Assembly: GCA_907163345.1 (NCBI GenBank) | Contig: CAJQUN010000003.1 | Location: forward strand, 6,242,821 to 6,306,820 | Origin: Haberlea rhodopensis | Lineage: Eukaryota > Streptophyta > Magnoliopsida > Lamiales > Gesneriaceae | DNA length: 64,000 bases | Reading direction: 5' to 3' | Shown: positions 40,006-52,047 of the stretch, piece after piece | Numbering within the stretch: position 1 is the stretch's first letter | Layout: every line of letters begins with the position of its first letter | Translations under genes and position numbers: made by a program | The notes under the pieces: model-generated | Databases searched by the model: none | Told to the model about the DNA's origin: nothing | The model's input: the letters and a program-made list of their open reading frames with translations, nothing else

Positions 40006-43000
40006 TTAGAGATTTTTCATCTCCTCACTCCCTTGAGTTTCCATAGCTTCTTCTTCAGGTAACTTTGGTTCCGTATTTTCCAACCCCGAAAACCGATCCT
40101 TCGCTAGGTCATTGACTAAACTAAAAACGTCCTTTATATCATTCATTTTTTCTGATGCCATTGGAATATTGGAAGGTGACGAGGTCGTCACACCCAGTCC
40201 TTTGGCAAGGCAGACATACTTCAACATCAGTTGCTTGTAAATGTTTAGCAGATCTTCTACATCACTAACCGTTGGATCACCAGCAAGGGCGTATAGATAT
40301 GGGAAATCATGAAAGGTTTGGCTTATGTCGTCTTCCTTTAACACCATGTCTGCACCTTTAATTTTATATAGATGGAAATTTATCCAAAGACACATGGTCT
40401 TTCCTGAAAGATACCTCATTTCTTGATCCAGTTTCAGATGACTGGACCTGCAATTGAGGTTGCGTTGCCGAAAGCTGATGTTTCCCAGAATTCGAAGCTG
40501 GTTTGGACTCCACTGGTTCTCCCCTAGGAATGTGTCCGAAACTTTGATCTGCTAGACTGTATCAGTATGGATTGTCTGAGCTCTCTGAAAGGCCAGAAAG
40601 AAGTGCCCGAGCCAATCCCATGTTTGTTTCATATTCTATTTCATCCATTGAAAGGGCTTTTGCATCAAGGTTCATAATGAAAGACTCTACAGAAAGCATG
40701 TTTGTTAAGAAGTATGCTGCTTCTGATACCAAGCGAGTTTGCCGCCTAAACCGTTATATATATGATAAGTTGGGGTGTGTGAGGTGGGTTTGCCTGGTCA
40801 GTCGCACAATTTTTAATAGTTGAGCACTTAGTGATTAGTAGATTACAGAAACTATAAATAATTGAAGAATCACCATGATAAGTTCTTAAAGAACACATGT
40901 ATTCAGTTGAACAATCACGAAATCACATAATAACAGATCTACCAGAGAGGTAAATTTATAACAACACTAAAACACTAATGGTGAACCAGATAGCAATCGT
41001 CAAATTGAATCATAAATGGTAAATAGTAGAGAATCTTCCAACTGATGCCATATCAAAGAAACAGAATTACCTTTATGGGGACATAAATGAGAACTGGGAG
41101 AAATTCATCAGCTCCGGGATGATCTTCATTGGACACAACATAGACATTGATCAATAGATTGTTGATAACCTTGCAACATTGTAGAATGCACAGAAATTTA
41201 TGTCGTGGTGCCTTATACATGCTAATCTTTTGCAGCTCTTTCTGTGCAAGCTGTGAAGCTCTTTCTGTGCAAGCTGTGAAAATGGCAAAACAAGAGTGGA
41301 TTTACTTTCATGTGAAAAATCTATTGGAGCAAATAATTTTAATTCGAAGCTAATCACATAGCACTAGATAATATCTTTAGAAAATCAAGGGGATATAAGC
41401 CTCTACTCATCTTTTTTCTCTGATCGTGTAACTTTTTGTTTAGCATTCCCAAACTATGAGTTAACTACTCTCTATGAGTAACTAGTCACCAGGAATGCCA
41501 TATAACTTGTCAAGTATATCGTGCCCCACAAGCCATTCAACAACTTAGAATATTTGGAAAACAAACAAGAAATCTTGAATGGCTTTGCCGGCTTATTCAT
41601 CAATATCTGAAATATAATCATGAATTTGTCCACACATCTGGCATATATGATATAACAAACCAGATCGGTAATTTGATAAGTAAGCATTGAACCAACTATT
41701 TTAAGCCATGACAAATAGAACAAGACGTATATCTGATGAATCCATACAGGACATCCAAGGTAACTGAATTGAAAAGAAAACTGATTAGGTAAGAGTTTAC
41801 ATCTGTCTTCCACCTATGATTTCCTCAGGAAAAATCATTTGCACAAGCTTAACAAATCGTTGTAGAATGGGTAGTTAATGATTATCTCATAGTTTCACAA
41901 GATACTTCAAAAATTTGACTCATCAAAATTTACCTGTAGCAAAAAATTTGATTCCATCTCGGTAACGTTCAAGTTTATTTTTTAATTCCAGATACGAGAG
42001 AAAATTATGCTTCCCCTATCAACACCAAATCCACTATGGTCTCCATGAAAGTGCTCCAAATTAAACAACATTAGAACAATCAATTTCATCTTGAGTGTAT
42101 ATGATCCGAAACATCAAGAAAAGGCCAGGGCAGCACAGCCTCGATCTGTGGCAATCACATACCAAATGTTTTTTACATGGAATTCATTTAGACAAGAATA
42201 AAACGCAAGGTGAAAATCAGTTTTGGTCCATTCCTTCACTCACCAGTCACCAACCATGATGTTTCATTTTGAAATTTCGGCTTGATATCTAAATTTTCTG
42301 GTTGAATAAATTGTTGAACCAGAGCCATCTTCTCATGAAGCAGATCATCGGCTTTCACATCTTCTGGAACTGAAGCATATAAACGTGTAAATAACTTTGT
42401 CATGACATACTTCTCCGGTCCCTGCAATTGAAAGAGTATATCTAAACATAAAAGGATAACAATAGACCCTATTCACTGCAACGGAGAGGAATGCAAGAAA
42501 ATCATGCAAGAACACAGGAATGTAAACAAAGTCAAAACCACGAAAGTAAAAAGCACATTTTTTCTAAAATAAGTTGCTAAATTCAATCTATGTAAATAAG
42601 CACTAGCAAGTTCACGACAGGAAGCCTGCAAATTAGATAATCATTTAGATAGCAAGGGGAGGGTCAAATACTTGCAAACATAGTAGAAAACATAAAGGGT
42701 ACTCACTTCACCCGCACTCTCTAACTCTTCTTCTGAAGATCCTGCCCAGAGGGAGTGAGCCCTGAATGCTGCTTCCATATTGCTGAGAAACTCCTGCACA
42801 GATGCACTGTCCCTTTCTGCATCTGGTGCATTGTTAAAAAATGACACTATGAAACTGAAAAAAGAAATTTAATCAGATATATGCAGTTTTTGTGTGGGAC
42901 AACCAAATACGTAGAAGAACATAAAACTCTGCACTCGGAAATATTTGCTTCACTTCATGGCAACATAAAATGTTTTGTAAACTTCAAACAGGTGTGAATA

Positions 43001-43753
43001 TATTGAATGAGAAGAATTCAACAACTCACCAAGATAGTGAGTTTTTTGGGAAAAAAGTGGCATATGCTATCAATTAAAACGTGTGCCGTGGTGATTCTGA
43101 GAGAACTACACATACACGTGAATGGTCATTGGTACTTCTTGCACCACCGTCTTGAAAGAATAAGTGAATGAATTTGAACGATCGAAATGTTAAAAAAAAA
43201 TAGAAACAATAAAAAGAAGTAGTTTACAACTTAAGTAATAAATCTTTAGCATCATATCAACGCTAAAATAGACCCAATATTATTTAGATTTAAAAAAAAA
43301 ACATTTTGAAAGCTCGGCTAACTTGAGTTAATTTCTCAAAGCTCGTGAAATGCAATCCTTTTTTTAGCATGTACACAGTAATACTAACAACGGCTCCAGG
43401 TACAAGAATCCTTGATCATGTACAAATAATATCAATGCTTTAAAAGCTTAGATACCTTTCATTAAATCCAAAAATTCATCAAAGCATCATCTGTTCGGCA
43501 TTTATGACTCAATTCGAGTCTAGCAATACAAACAAAGCTCGGCTAACAAGGATGAACCATAAAATCAGCCAATTCCTAGAACAAAAGATTCCTTTAAAGT
43601 CCATGATCTAATTTACCAGCAAAACGTAACACACTTTGCGCGCAAACATACAAATTTCAAAGATGCGTATGCATCACAATACCTTTGGATGGCTTTTACA
43701 AATTCGGCAGCGGATGGGTGGCGCATGAGGTCGAGGAAGTCGTGCCATGACAT
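40006..43753 (-). pseudogene. VPS9A-like: VPS9A-like Rab5 guanine-exchange factor, decayed
   Basis: Exons with good GT-AG sites are about 43683-43753, 42707-42854, 42251-42421, 41071-41250 and 40006-40793. The first four encode a continuous match to plant VPS9A: WHDFLDLMRHPSAAEFVKAI, then SFIVSFFNNAPDAERDSA, EKYVMTKLFTRLYAS, the QNETSWL segment, and ADEFLPVLIYVPIK of the VPS9 domain. VPS9A activates Rab5-type GTPases in endosomal transport. Exon 5 is broken: a frameshift of about two bases near 40770, a TAA at 40754-40756, a TGA at 40562-40564 and another frame change near 40370-40390. The C-terminal region still reads in pieces to a stop at 40006. Upstream frame is open but has no ATG before 43753. 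It may be a young pseudogene, or be expressed as a truncated protein. Confidence 0.82.
41234..41279. repeat. 23-bp tandem duplication across the VPS9A exon 4 acceptor
   Basis: The 23 bases at 41234-41256 are repeated exactly at 41257-41279. On the minus strand each copy carries CACAG followed by CTTGCACAGAAAGAG, so there are two equivalent splice acceptors 23 bp apart. Only the second (exon starting at 41250) keeps the frame. Confidence 0.9.
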
Positions 43754-44036
43754 CGGAACCGTCGATGATCCGAAACGTCGAAATTCTCCATCAGCGCTCA
43801 GATCGACGGTACTCCCTTTGGATTCTGAGCTGGTTTTAGAGCCGACGAACGGGAACGATACATCTGAAGCGGAACATAGAGTTGTCGATTGGGTTGGCCC
43901 AAAATTTTCTGGGCCCAAAGTTTGTTTCTCTCATAAACCAGATTTTATACGAGTAAATTGCACCTGCAAAAATATTTTTCAATTAAATTTTAAAAAAATC
44001 ATCATTACATATAGATCAACTAAGAAACTTTATTTA

Positions 44037-44265
44037 AACTAGCAGATGACGCACACGCGTTGCGTGTGTAACGTAAAATATAATACATACGAATTGATAC
44101 GTGTAATGAAATAAATGAGACATATAAATTGATTCATATTACAATTCAAAAGATGCAACAAACAACCACAACAAACATTAGAGGGGGTAGTTTGGTAAAT
44201 TCAAATTTGGCATACCAAGGTAGTTAGTATAAGGGGCTTAGGCATTATAATATAGTAAGATATGT
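44037..44265. repeat. Dispersed repeat with ACGCGTTGCGTG core, copy 2
   Basis: It begins AACTAGCAGATGACGCACACG with ACACGCGTTGCGTGTG, and later has GGTAGTTTGGTAAATTC and TTTGGCATACCAAGG, parallel to the copy at 37483-37796. It is shorter, so one copy has internal gain or loss. Confidence 0.65.
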
Positions 44266-44966
44266 CCATTTTCTAAATATTCAATATATCATGTACTTTA
44301 TTTTTACTAAATTGCCCTTTATTTCAAAAAAAAATTCACAGCCTTCTCTTTTTCGTACGCAGCTACTGCAAGGTTCTTCTTGCGACGGCGCCTCTTTCCA
44401 ACGGCTATATGCAAAATATAGCTAAGGAAAAACGCTTGGCTTTCATAGTCCTCCCCTTCCACAAGCAACAGATGATGGACAATGAAATGGAGTATATAAA
44501 TCCTTCCAGAAGCGTCAACAAAGGTGTAGTGACTGATGCACCTTACTCAGTTGACATACTCATCGAACTCGGAGTTTCAGACTAGAGGGATCATGCTCGA
44601 AACGCTGTTGTTTTGTACTTTTGTGGGTCAGATGACAGAGAGGCGTTGATTTATGCTTGGATGATGGTTGAAGGATCTGATGCACGATTAACAGTAGACA
44701 CATAACCATACGTGCACCGCACCGCCTAATGCAAGAACTAATCTTACTCCAGTCGCTATGACTCGCCACACGAACCTTCAACCAGCCCGAATAATACTCC
44801 AGATAGGCCCGGTTCATGCTGCGTTAACCCGATTCTTTGTCAAGATATCAACAAATTTACAATATAATCCAAAATTTTTTAAAGTAAATTATAAATATGA
44901 AACTTTATTTTTTTAAAATAAAAATTATAAGGTACTTTAATTTTGTTCCCACGCACTATATCATTA
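44266..44966. other. Unresolved stretch
   Basis: On the minus strand a frame ending at about 44337 reads KRRRRKKNLAVAAYEKEKAV, and another at 44560-44817 is open but unrecognised. These could be scraps of a decayed gene. I cannot support a call. Confidence 0.3.
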
Positions 44967-45097
44967 GCTTAGGGTTTCCGCCATTTTTCCTTATAAATAT
45001 ACGCACAGTTCCTTCGATTGTCTTGCCAGTTCATCCTCAGCCACGTATTCGAATTTTAAAATATCGCCTAATCTCTCAATCTCCTACCAGTTTTAAG
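44967..45097 (+). promoter_or_regulatory. Promoter and first non-coding exon of the eRF1 relic
   Basis: A telo-box TAGGGTTT (44970-44977), a TATA box TTATAAATA (44991-44999), then a pyrimidine-rich leader with TCATCCTCAGCCACGTATTCG end at a splice donor AAG-GTATTTTT (45097/45098). The same order and largely the same sequence occur in front of eIF5 at 53762-53912. The homology continues into the intron to about 45376. Confidence 0.7.
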
Positions 45098-46140
45098 GTA
45101 TTTTTGGTTCAATCTTTCGATTTGTCGTTATTTCGCTCTCTTTTGGTTCTACATGTTTTTATTTTGAGTTTTATTGGTCAGATAATTTTATTTCTCGATC
45201 CAGTATGTTGTTTCGCTGTTTTTGCTCGGCTGATTTATAGATCTGTAAATTTATGTATCTTATTTTCTTTTGTTCGATTGAGATTTGAGTTATTGTGTAG
45301 GTGGTTTAATTGATTTAGAATTTGTGATTGAATCTGGATTTATGTCCATTGTTTTAGTTGTGAACTTTGTAGTGTTTTAGCACCCCTTGAGGGCTTGACC
45401 CACATACGATTATGTTGACTGGCTCCAAGCTAGCCTCATTGACATCTATATTAAAGATTTCTTTATATTTATTAAATTTGTTTTCTAAAATACGTTAAGT
45501 TTTCTGTCCAAAATACCGCTGCAAAGCTAGAACTCTCTCCTCTCATACACGTCCATCCTCTGATGCTCTAGTTTTGTTGCTAGTGATGTGTGATGGTGTC
45601 TTTTGCATCTATGCTGGCCTGTCAAAGTCTGTGAAATCTTTAGTATAAGATTGTTGATTTTGTTTTAATATCTATATAATTAATGACTTAAAGTTTGTAA
45701 ATGAGTTCCATACGTACTAAATGGGTTCTTTTTTTTAGGAAAATGGCTTTATATTTTTATCTTTAGTAATGAGGTGGATTACATGACTGAATGGGTACAT
45801 TCTTGTTCCCTCTCTTTTCAATTGAGGTAGTGATCTGTGTTTTTACCTAACCATATTTTGTAACTTCGTCTGATTGACGATACTATATTGAAATGAATCA
45901 CATTTTTTTGTCAGAGCTTAAATTTTATTACATTTGTCATATTATTATATTTTTTGTCATAGGTTCTTACTTTGTAAAATACTAGTATTTGTTTGTAAAT
46001 GTTTCATTTGTTTTTATAGTTCATCATCTTTTTTTCCTTGCATTATTCAACCATTGTCCTAATTTGAACATGTTTTTTTTTGTTTCCCCCTATTTCCTTT
46101 AGGTTCGAACTTTTTTGCAGCATCGGTTCACAATCTAAAA

Positions 46141-48176
46141 ATGTCGGATGGTCATGAAACTGACAAGAACATTGAGATACGGAAAATCAAGAATCTTATC
46201 AAGGCACTGGAAGCTGCTCGAGGCAATGGCACCAGTATGATTTCTCTGATCATGCCTCCGCGTGATCAAATAGCCCGTGTTACGAAGATGCTTGGAGATG
46301 AATTTGGAACTGCATCTAATATCAAAAGCAGAGTAAATCGTCAATCTGTTTTGGGTGCAATTACATTAGCTCAGCAGAGGCTTAAATTGTACAATAGGGT
46401 TCCGCCAAATGGGCTTGTGCTTTACACTGGAACAATAGTCACTGAGGATGGGAAGGAAAAGAAGGTAACAATGGACTTTGAGCCTTTCAGGCCCATGGTT
46501 ATAAAAAGCCATCGCCTGGCTCGCCTAGGCGATAAGCCAAGCCAGAATGTGTCGCATCTGGTGTGTGAGAGGCCCCACACATACATCAGGCCGCGCTTAT
46601 TTAGCGCCTAGATGTCTGGGGCTTAAGCCGTGGGCGATGGTTGATGGAAAAGATGAGTGTTAATGGGATTGAGCTTAAATTACTTAAAAATAATAAGCCC
46701 AAATCCTATTTTCAATAAGCTCAAAGACAATTTTAAATAAGCATAAACCTTATATTTATATATTAGAGTATTAACACGTCATATTCATTATTAATTATAT
46801 CAAATGTAAAATTTAAATATAACTACATTTTTAATTTTATGAATAGGCATTAATAAATTATAAGAATAATGTAAAACAAAATATATTTTGAGAATTGAGT
46901 AAGAATATTTTATGAATAAATTGAACCCTAATTCAATCAAGCTTATTTAATTTATTGTTTTTTTTTAATAATTGTTTAATATTGAGTGAGATTCATTTTT
47001 ATCAAAAATTTCTCGTGTGGTAAATATTTATATTAGAAATGAACAAATATTACAACATGAGCAGCTTCTTAGCTATATAGTTTGGCTATTTTGGGAAAAA
47101 ATATTCATATCTAAATATTTAAAATTTATTTTTCCTCGATGCCTAACGTCTATTAGGCCACGTTTCGCCTGGCGCCTAGCGCTTTGAGTCGGGCCATGGT
47201 TCATCGCTTTTTGGCGCCTAGCGCCTTTAATGACTATGTTCAGGCCTATAAATGTGTTGCTTTACCTGTGTGATAACAAGTTCCACACTGAGGCACTCAA
47301 TGTGCTTTTAGAAACTGATGATTAGTTTGGTTGTATTGTCAGGGATGGTAATGGGACTCTTTTTGGGACATTGTGTGGCAATACCAGAGAAGTTCTTCGC
47401 AATTTCATGGTGGACCTCCCTAAGAAACATGGAAGAGGAGGGCAATCTGCTTTGGGATTTACTCGTCTGAATGGAGAAGCCCCACAACTGTGTGAGGAAA
47501 ACAGCAGAGCTTTCCACCCAATTTTTCATCAATCCTCTCAGAAGTCAGCCCAACGTTTAAAGACTCATACTTGCCCGATCAGTTGATTTCAAGACTGAGC
47601 TCAGCCAGTCTCCGATATGTTCGATCCTCGTCTGCAGGCAAATATTTTGAATGTGGTTGATGTTCTTATGGAGGAGAAAATGGCTTCAACCAGGCAATCG
47701 AGCTGTCTGCTGAGATTCTATCCAATAATTGGCAAGTATTTTGAGATCAGTCAGGATACTGGAAAATATGTTTTTGGTGTTGAAGATACATTAAAAGTTC
47801 TGGAAATGTGTGCGGTTGAGACACTTATTGTGTGGGAAAATCTGGACATGACTAGATAGACCCCGAAGAATAGCTCTACTGGTGAAATTGTTGTCAAACA
47901 CTTGAAAAAAGATAAGCGGCTGACCAGAATAACTTCCACGATCAAGAATCAAATGCTGAATTGGAGGTTCAAGAAAAATTATAACTGCTTGGATGATTTG
48001 CCAAAGAGTATAAACGATTTGGTTGCACACTTGAGTTTGTTACCAACAAATCTCAAGAGAACTAGCAGTTTTGTCGAGGTTTTGGAGGAATTGGAGGAAT
48101 ACTTCGTTACCAGTTGGATGTTCGAGCTTTTGATGACCTTTCTGATGATGGAGAAGTTTATGCCGATGATGAATAG
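46141..48176 (+). pseudogene. eRF1: eRF1 (peptide-chain release factor 1), decayed
   Basis: The first 118 codons are a clear eRF1 N-terminal domain: NGTSMISLIMPPRDQIARVT and GTASNIKSRVNRQSVLGAI, up to FEPFRP. eRF1 recognises stop codons and triggers peptide release. A 745-bp transposon then interrupts the frame. Beyond it, YLCDNKFHTEALNVLLE, GNTREVLRNFMVDLPKKHGRGGQSAL (with the GGQ catalytic loop), SDMFDPRLQANILNVVDV, IGKYFEISQDTGKYVFGVED and DDGEVYADDE appear in changing frames with several stops and indels. The family stop lies at 48174-48176. The start codon, a 5'-UTR intron with a probable acceptor at 46119-46120 and a promoter remain. Plant eRF1 coding regions are usually uninterrupted, so lack of introns does not itself prove a retrocopy. 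Confidence 0.92.
46494..47238. mobile_element. DNA transposon (hAT-like) inserted in the eRF1 relic
   Basis: The 8-bp sequence TTCAGGCC lies on both sides (46486-46493 and 47239-47246), and removing the element restores continuity with the family alignment. Imperfect terminal inverted repeats CATGGTTATAAAAAGC and CATAGTCATTAAAGGC face each other. Next to them are sub-terminal GCGCCTAGCGC and GCCTAGGCG palindromes. There is no transposase. The 8-bp duplication suggests hAT, but the palindromic GCCTAGGCG type is not one I can classify with certainty. Confidence 0.82.
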
Positions 48177-50461
48177 CAATCAACCAACTTTTCAAATTCA
48201 GGTGCAGGGGTGAAGTGGGAGGCCTGCACCTGCGCGAGGGCTCGCTCTTAGTTGTGCCGCTCGAGGGGAAAAAGTTGGAAGAAATTTGGACAGGCCCATG
48301 AGGTTTATATTTTCATTTCATGCTGACCTTTAAAGCTATTCTACATTTTCATTGGAAGCTTATCAATAACAATAAAGTGTCTGTTTGCTTGGAAAGCAGG
48401 TTTTAATTATTAATTGTTTTTAATCCTCTTATGTGCATGTGCAGTCATGGCAAAACAATTGGGAGGATATAAAAATTAAATGTGCGGAAGTAATGTGAAG
48501 GTTTGCATCTTATTTGGCCGCAATGCGAGGATGCTGATGATCCATACCATGGTACTTACTGCTTTACATTACACATGATATAGTGGGAGCTTTATGTTAT
48601 ATTGTTGTTTCAGGACAGTTTAATGTTTTAGTTGTGTGTGTTTCCTGACAATTTGGGACACTAATAATTAGTCTTGAATCTAGGATTGAATTAATAATCA
48701 GATTTTTTATATTGGAGACAATGTTTTGGATGTGTAATATTTGTTAAGGTTTCGCTGGTTGATATTATTGTCTTTACCTAGTTACCTTTTCACTATCATT
48801 TATAGGATGGCAATAGTGACTATCTTAATAACATGTCAAAAATAAAAAAGATTGGATGATGACAAAAGGTTGCCAACATCAACGTGTAACAATGTCATAG
48901 ATATTACGCATAAAATTTGAAAATTTTCATTTGTGTATTTGCTTCCCTTGCTTTCTGTCTCCAAATATTTTTGTGAATATTTGTGCTTGTCTTTCTTGTT
49001 TAGCATAAAATGGAAATGATGTCATTAAGTAAAAGGTCTGAGCAGGAAAGCAGTATTGGTAGCCATGGGATAGGTGCATTTGAAAAAAGTAGAAACCCGA
49101 GGAAGAGGGCCCCTGTTTGTGTTCAAGTTTTACACCAGAACATTCGCAACCTCTTCGATAACAATTTTGTCACGTTTGACGTTGGCTATGGGATGCAAGA
49201 AAGGCAAGGGTTACGTTCTAGTATTGAATGACAATCTAGACTTCATCCCCACATTTTTTCGTTCTCCTATCCCATGTTTGACCACTGCAATGCTTCCTGT
49301 GTTGATCACATCCTCTTGCTGATCCATTGATAAGTCTCATTTGTCGTGTTTGCACGAAAAATGTGTTCGTTTTGCCTCTTGCGCATGTGTATTATTTTTT
49401 ATTAGTGTTGGGTGTTATTGCGCATATTTTCAGCGGGAATATGTGATTTTAGTTGAACTTCTGTCCATCGGTTTTTGTATGTTTTTCTTGCATTATATGT
49501 TTAGATATTTGCCGATTTTGTTCTGATCCTGTCAGATCATGTGATTGTTTAGGTTTGGGTCGTGATGCTTTGGTTGGCCTATTGTCATGTGTTACTCCTG
49601 GTGTGGCCACAGTCCTTGGATGGGTTTGGTTTTAGGATGGACCCCTACTCAAAACATTAGATGGGGTGGGGTCCATACCATCTCCCCACCTGTATGGGGA
49701 GGTGTACATCCCAGCTAATGGTTAAAACTACACATGAAGAAATAGCCCTGTGTAGCGGTTGATTTGATGCTTCGCATTGCTATTTGGGGTAGAACATACC
49801 ATACATTTGGGAATACCCCCAAAAAATTACCCTTGGTAGCATCAAATATTCCCTGTGTAGCATAGTGAAACCGGTGATGCGTCATGCGTTATCTTTGTTG
49901 TGTTCTAGGTTTAAGATATCCAGAAACCAATTCCAGTGACGTCTTTGCACGTATAACTAGTTTCATGTCAATTTAGTACCTGTAATAGCTAAATTGGGAT
50001 TTGGGTTGTGCCTGGACTAAATAAATTTGTTTTGCGTTCCAATTTCTTTGGTTTTCTGGATGCTAATTTCTTTGCGTTTGATTTTATAGTTTTGCTCACA
50101 GCGCGAAGTTTTCTCAAAATGAAAGTTAATGTTAAATGGATAATAGTTTTAAGGTTGTGGACTTTTTGTACCTGTAAATTTTGCGCGAGAGGTTAGAAAA
50201 CAGTGTCAATTTTTTTTAGAGGTTGGTGGCTAATTTGAAAATTGTTTTTACACAATGTGTACGAATTGTCATATGGCTTTTTCAGTATCTGTTGGCTGTT
50301 ATCGATTTGTTTTTTTTTTTTTTTTTAAAGCCAGAGCCTTCTAAAGCGTGTTTAGAACAATTTTGCTTTTATATAAGAAAGACATCATCCATTTGTGTAC
50401 CGGGCAATACTGCTTCTAGCTGAATAAGGAGATCATAATTTTTAAAATTTTAGTTTACTTA
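48177..50461. other. Intergenic, no gene supported
   Basis: The first few hundred bases may be the 3' UTR of the eRF1 relic. Short frames at 49010-49231 and nearby have no recognisable content. A T-run is at about 50310-50326. Confidence 0.4.
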
Positions 50462-51130
50462 GGTACCGTTTGAAGTGATGGATATGATAAATAATGTAAT
50501 GATTAAAAAGTTGTGAAATGATTGTAAAATAGTATGTGATAAATTATATGCTGTTTGATTAGATGATAAAATTGTTGATAAGGATTATTATTTGATACAA
50601 TGACAAAATACCCTCATTATTATAATAATAAATAACATTAATTATAATATATAGATACGTATGTATGTAATAGATAATAATAATAGTATATATATAAGAA
50701 GAGAATATAGGATTATTAGAAGAGAATAAAAAAAACAGAGATAAGATTAATAAAATAAAGAAAGAAAAATAAGAACCATAAGAATAAAAATATATATATA
50801 TAATAACATTAATTATAATATATATTTCGGGTGTATGTATATATATAATAATAATAGTATATATAATATAATAATATATATATTATTATTCCTTATATAT
50901 AATAAAATAAATATATTATAATATAATAATCTAATAGTATATATATAATATAATATATATTAATATAATACAATAATCATAATATAGAATAATAATAATC
51001 ATAAAATATAGATATATATAATAAATATAATTATATATATAAGTATATTATATGCATATATAATAATAATAGTAATATATATATAATTTATATACATTAT
51101 TATAATATATATATATATAATATAACATAG

Positions 51131-51161
<31 letters not shown>

Positions 51162-51242
51162 ATAGTAATAATAATAATAATAAGAATAGTATATATATAA
51201 TATATATAAATTATTATTACATAATAATATATATATTTATGC

Positions 51243-51276
<34 letters not shown>

Positions 51277-51476
51277 TATAATTATTTTTGACGGAATTTC
51301 AAATTTTGAGATAGTGAAAAAGGTGGGGAGGGGTATTTATGGTCATTTTGTTATAAAGTGGGATTAGAGTGTGATAAATATGGTGGGATAATTTGTGTTA
51401 AAAATCGAAAACAAACATTGGGATATGAAAAGTAATACAAAGATTACTTTTCTTATCAACAACTCCAAACGGAGCC
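50462..51476. mobile_element. PIF/Harbinger-type element swollen by AT microsatellites
   Basis: The left end GGTACCGTTTGAAGT and the complement of the right end GGCTCCGTTTGGAGT form inverted repeats, and the 3-bp duplication TTA lies on both sides (50459-50461 and 51477-51479). This is the Tourist/Harbinger pattern. About 660 bp of the interior (roughly 50620-51280) is TA, TAA and ATAT simple sequence, far beyond the usual MITE size. Confidence 0.78.
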
Positions 51477-51479
51477 TTA

Positions 51480-52047
51480 GAGAATATGTGATTACATACA
51501 TATACAGATATACTACAATATGCGGATAGCAAGTTTTATTTTTTTCACATAATTTGTATTTATCATTATTATTCATCAAGAAATCCATCCCCAATTTCCT
51601 AATTTCAGCCTATCTTTTAATCATCATATAAATGTTGAATGCTATGTTGAGTTCCTGTAATGAAATCCGATCGTTCTCAGTTATAAGACACAACTTGAAA
51701 ACCAGAATGACGAGATGTGACAACCCCATTTCCATATATTTGTTAATTCCTGGAAAACCCAACTTATTTAAACCAGCTACATAAACCAAAAGAGCAATGG
51801 CAATTGGGCTCAGAGCCCTCACAAGGCCACGCCAAAGACCACTGAAACCCAGGACTATCCAATTCTCATCTTGACTAGCTGCGATGCTCCTTCCAGAAAA
51901 GAAGAGGAAATAATTGAATGTACTAAAGAAATTTTGAAACCTTCTTGGAACAGTTCAACACTTAGGCCTCTCAACTCCACTAGTATTTCTGGGATTTCAC
52001 CAAGTAACTGGCAGAACTTCTGTAAGACAATAATACAGCGGAATATG
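51480..52047. other. Intergenic, no gene supported
   Basis: A plus-strand frame runs into the MDAR relic from about 51871, but its 5' part does not resemble MDAR. It may be unrelated flank. Confidence 0.35.

Noticed and set aside
41472..41813. 113-residue minus-strand frame with hydrophobic stretches
   Set aside because: Falls in intron 3 of the VPS9A-like relic; the exon phases on either side join without it.
44560..44817. 85-residue minus-strand frame and nearby basic frame
   Set aside because: No recognisable family, no splice or promoter support; left as unresolved.
49010..49231. 73-residue plus-strand frame
   Set aside because: No homology I recognise; probably chance in intergenic DNA.
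50999..51244. 81-residue Ile/Tyr-rich frame on the minus strand
   Set aside because: Translation of AT simple sequence.
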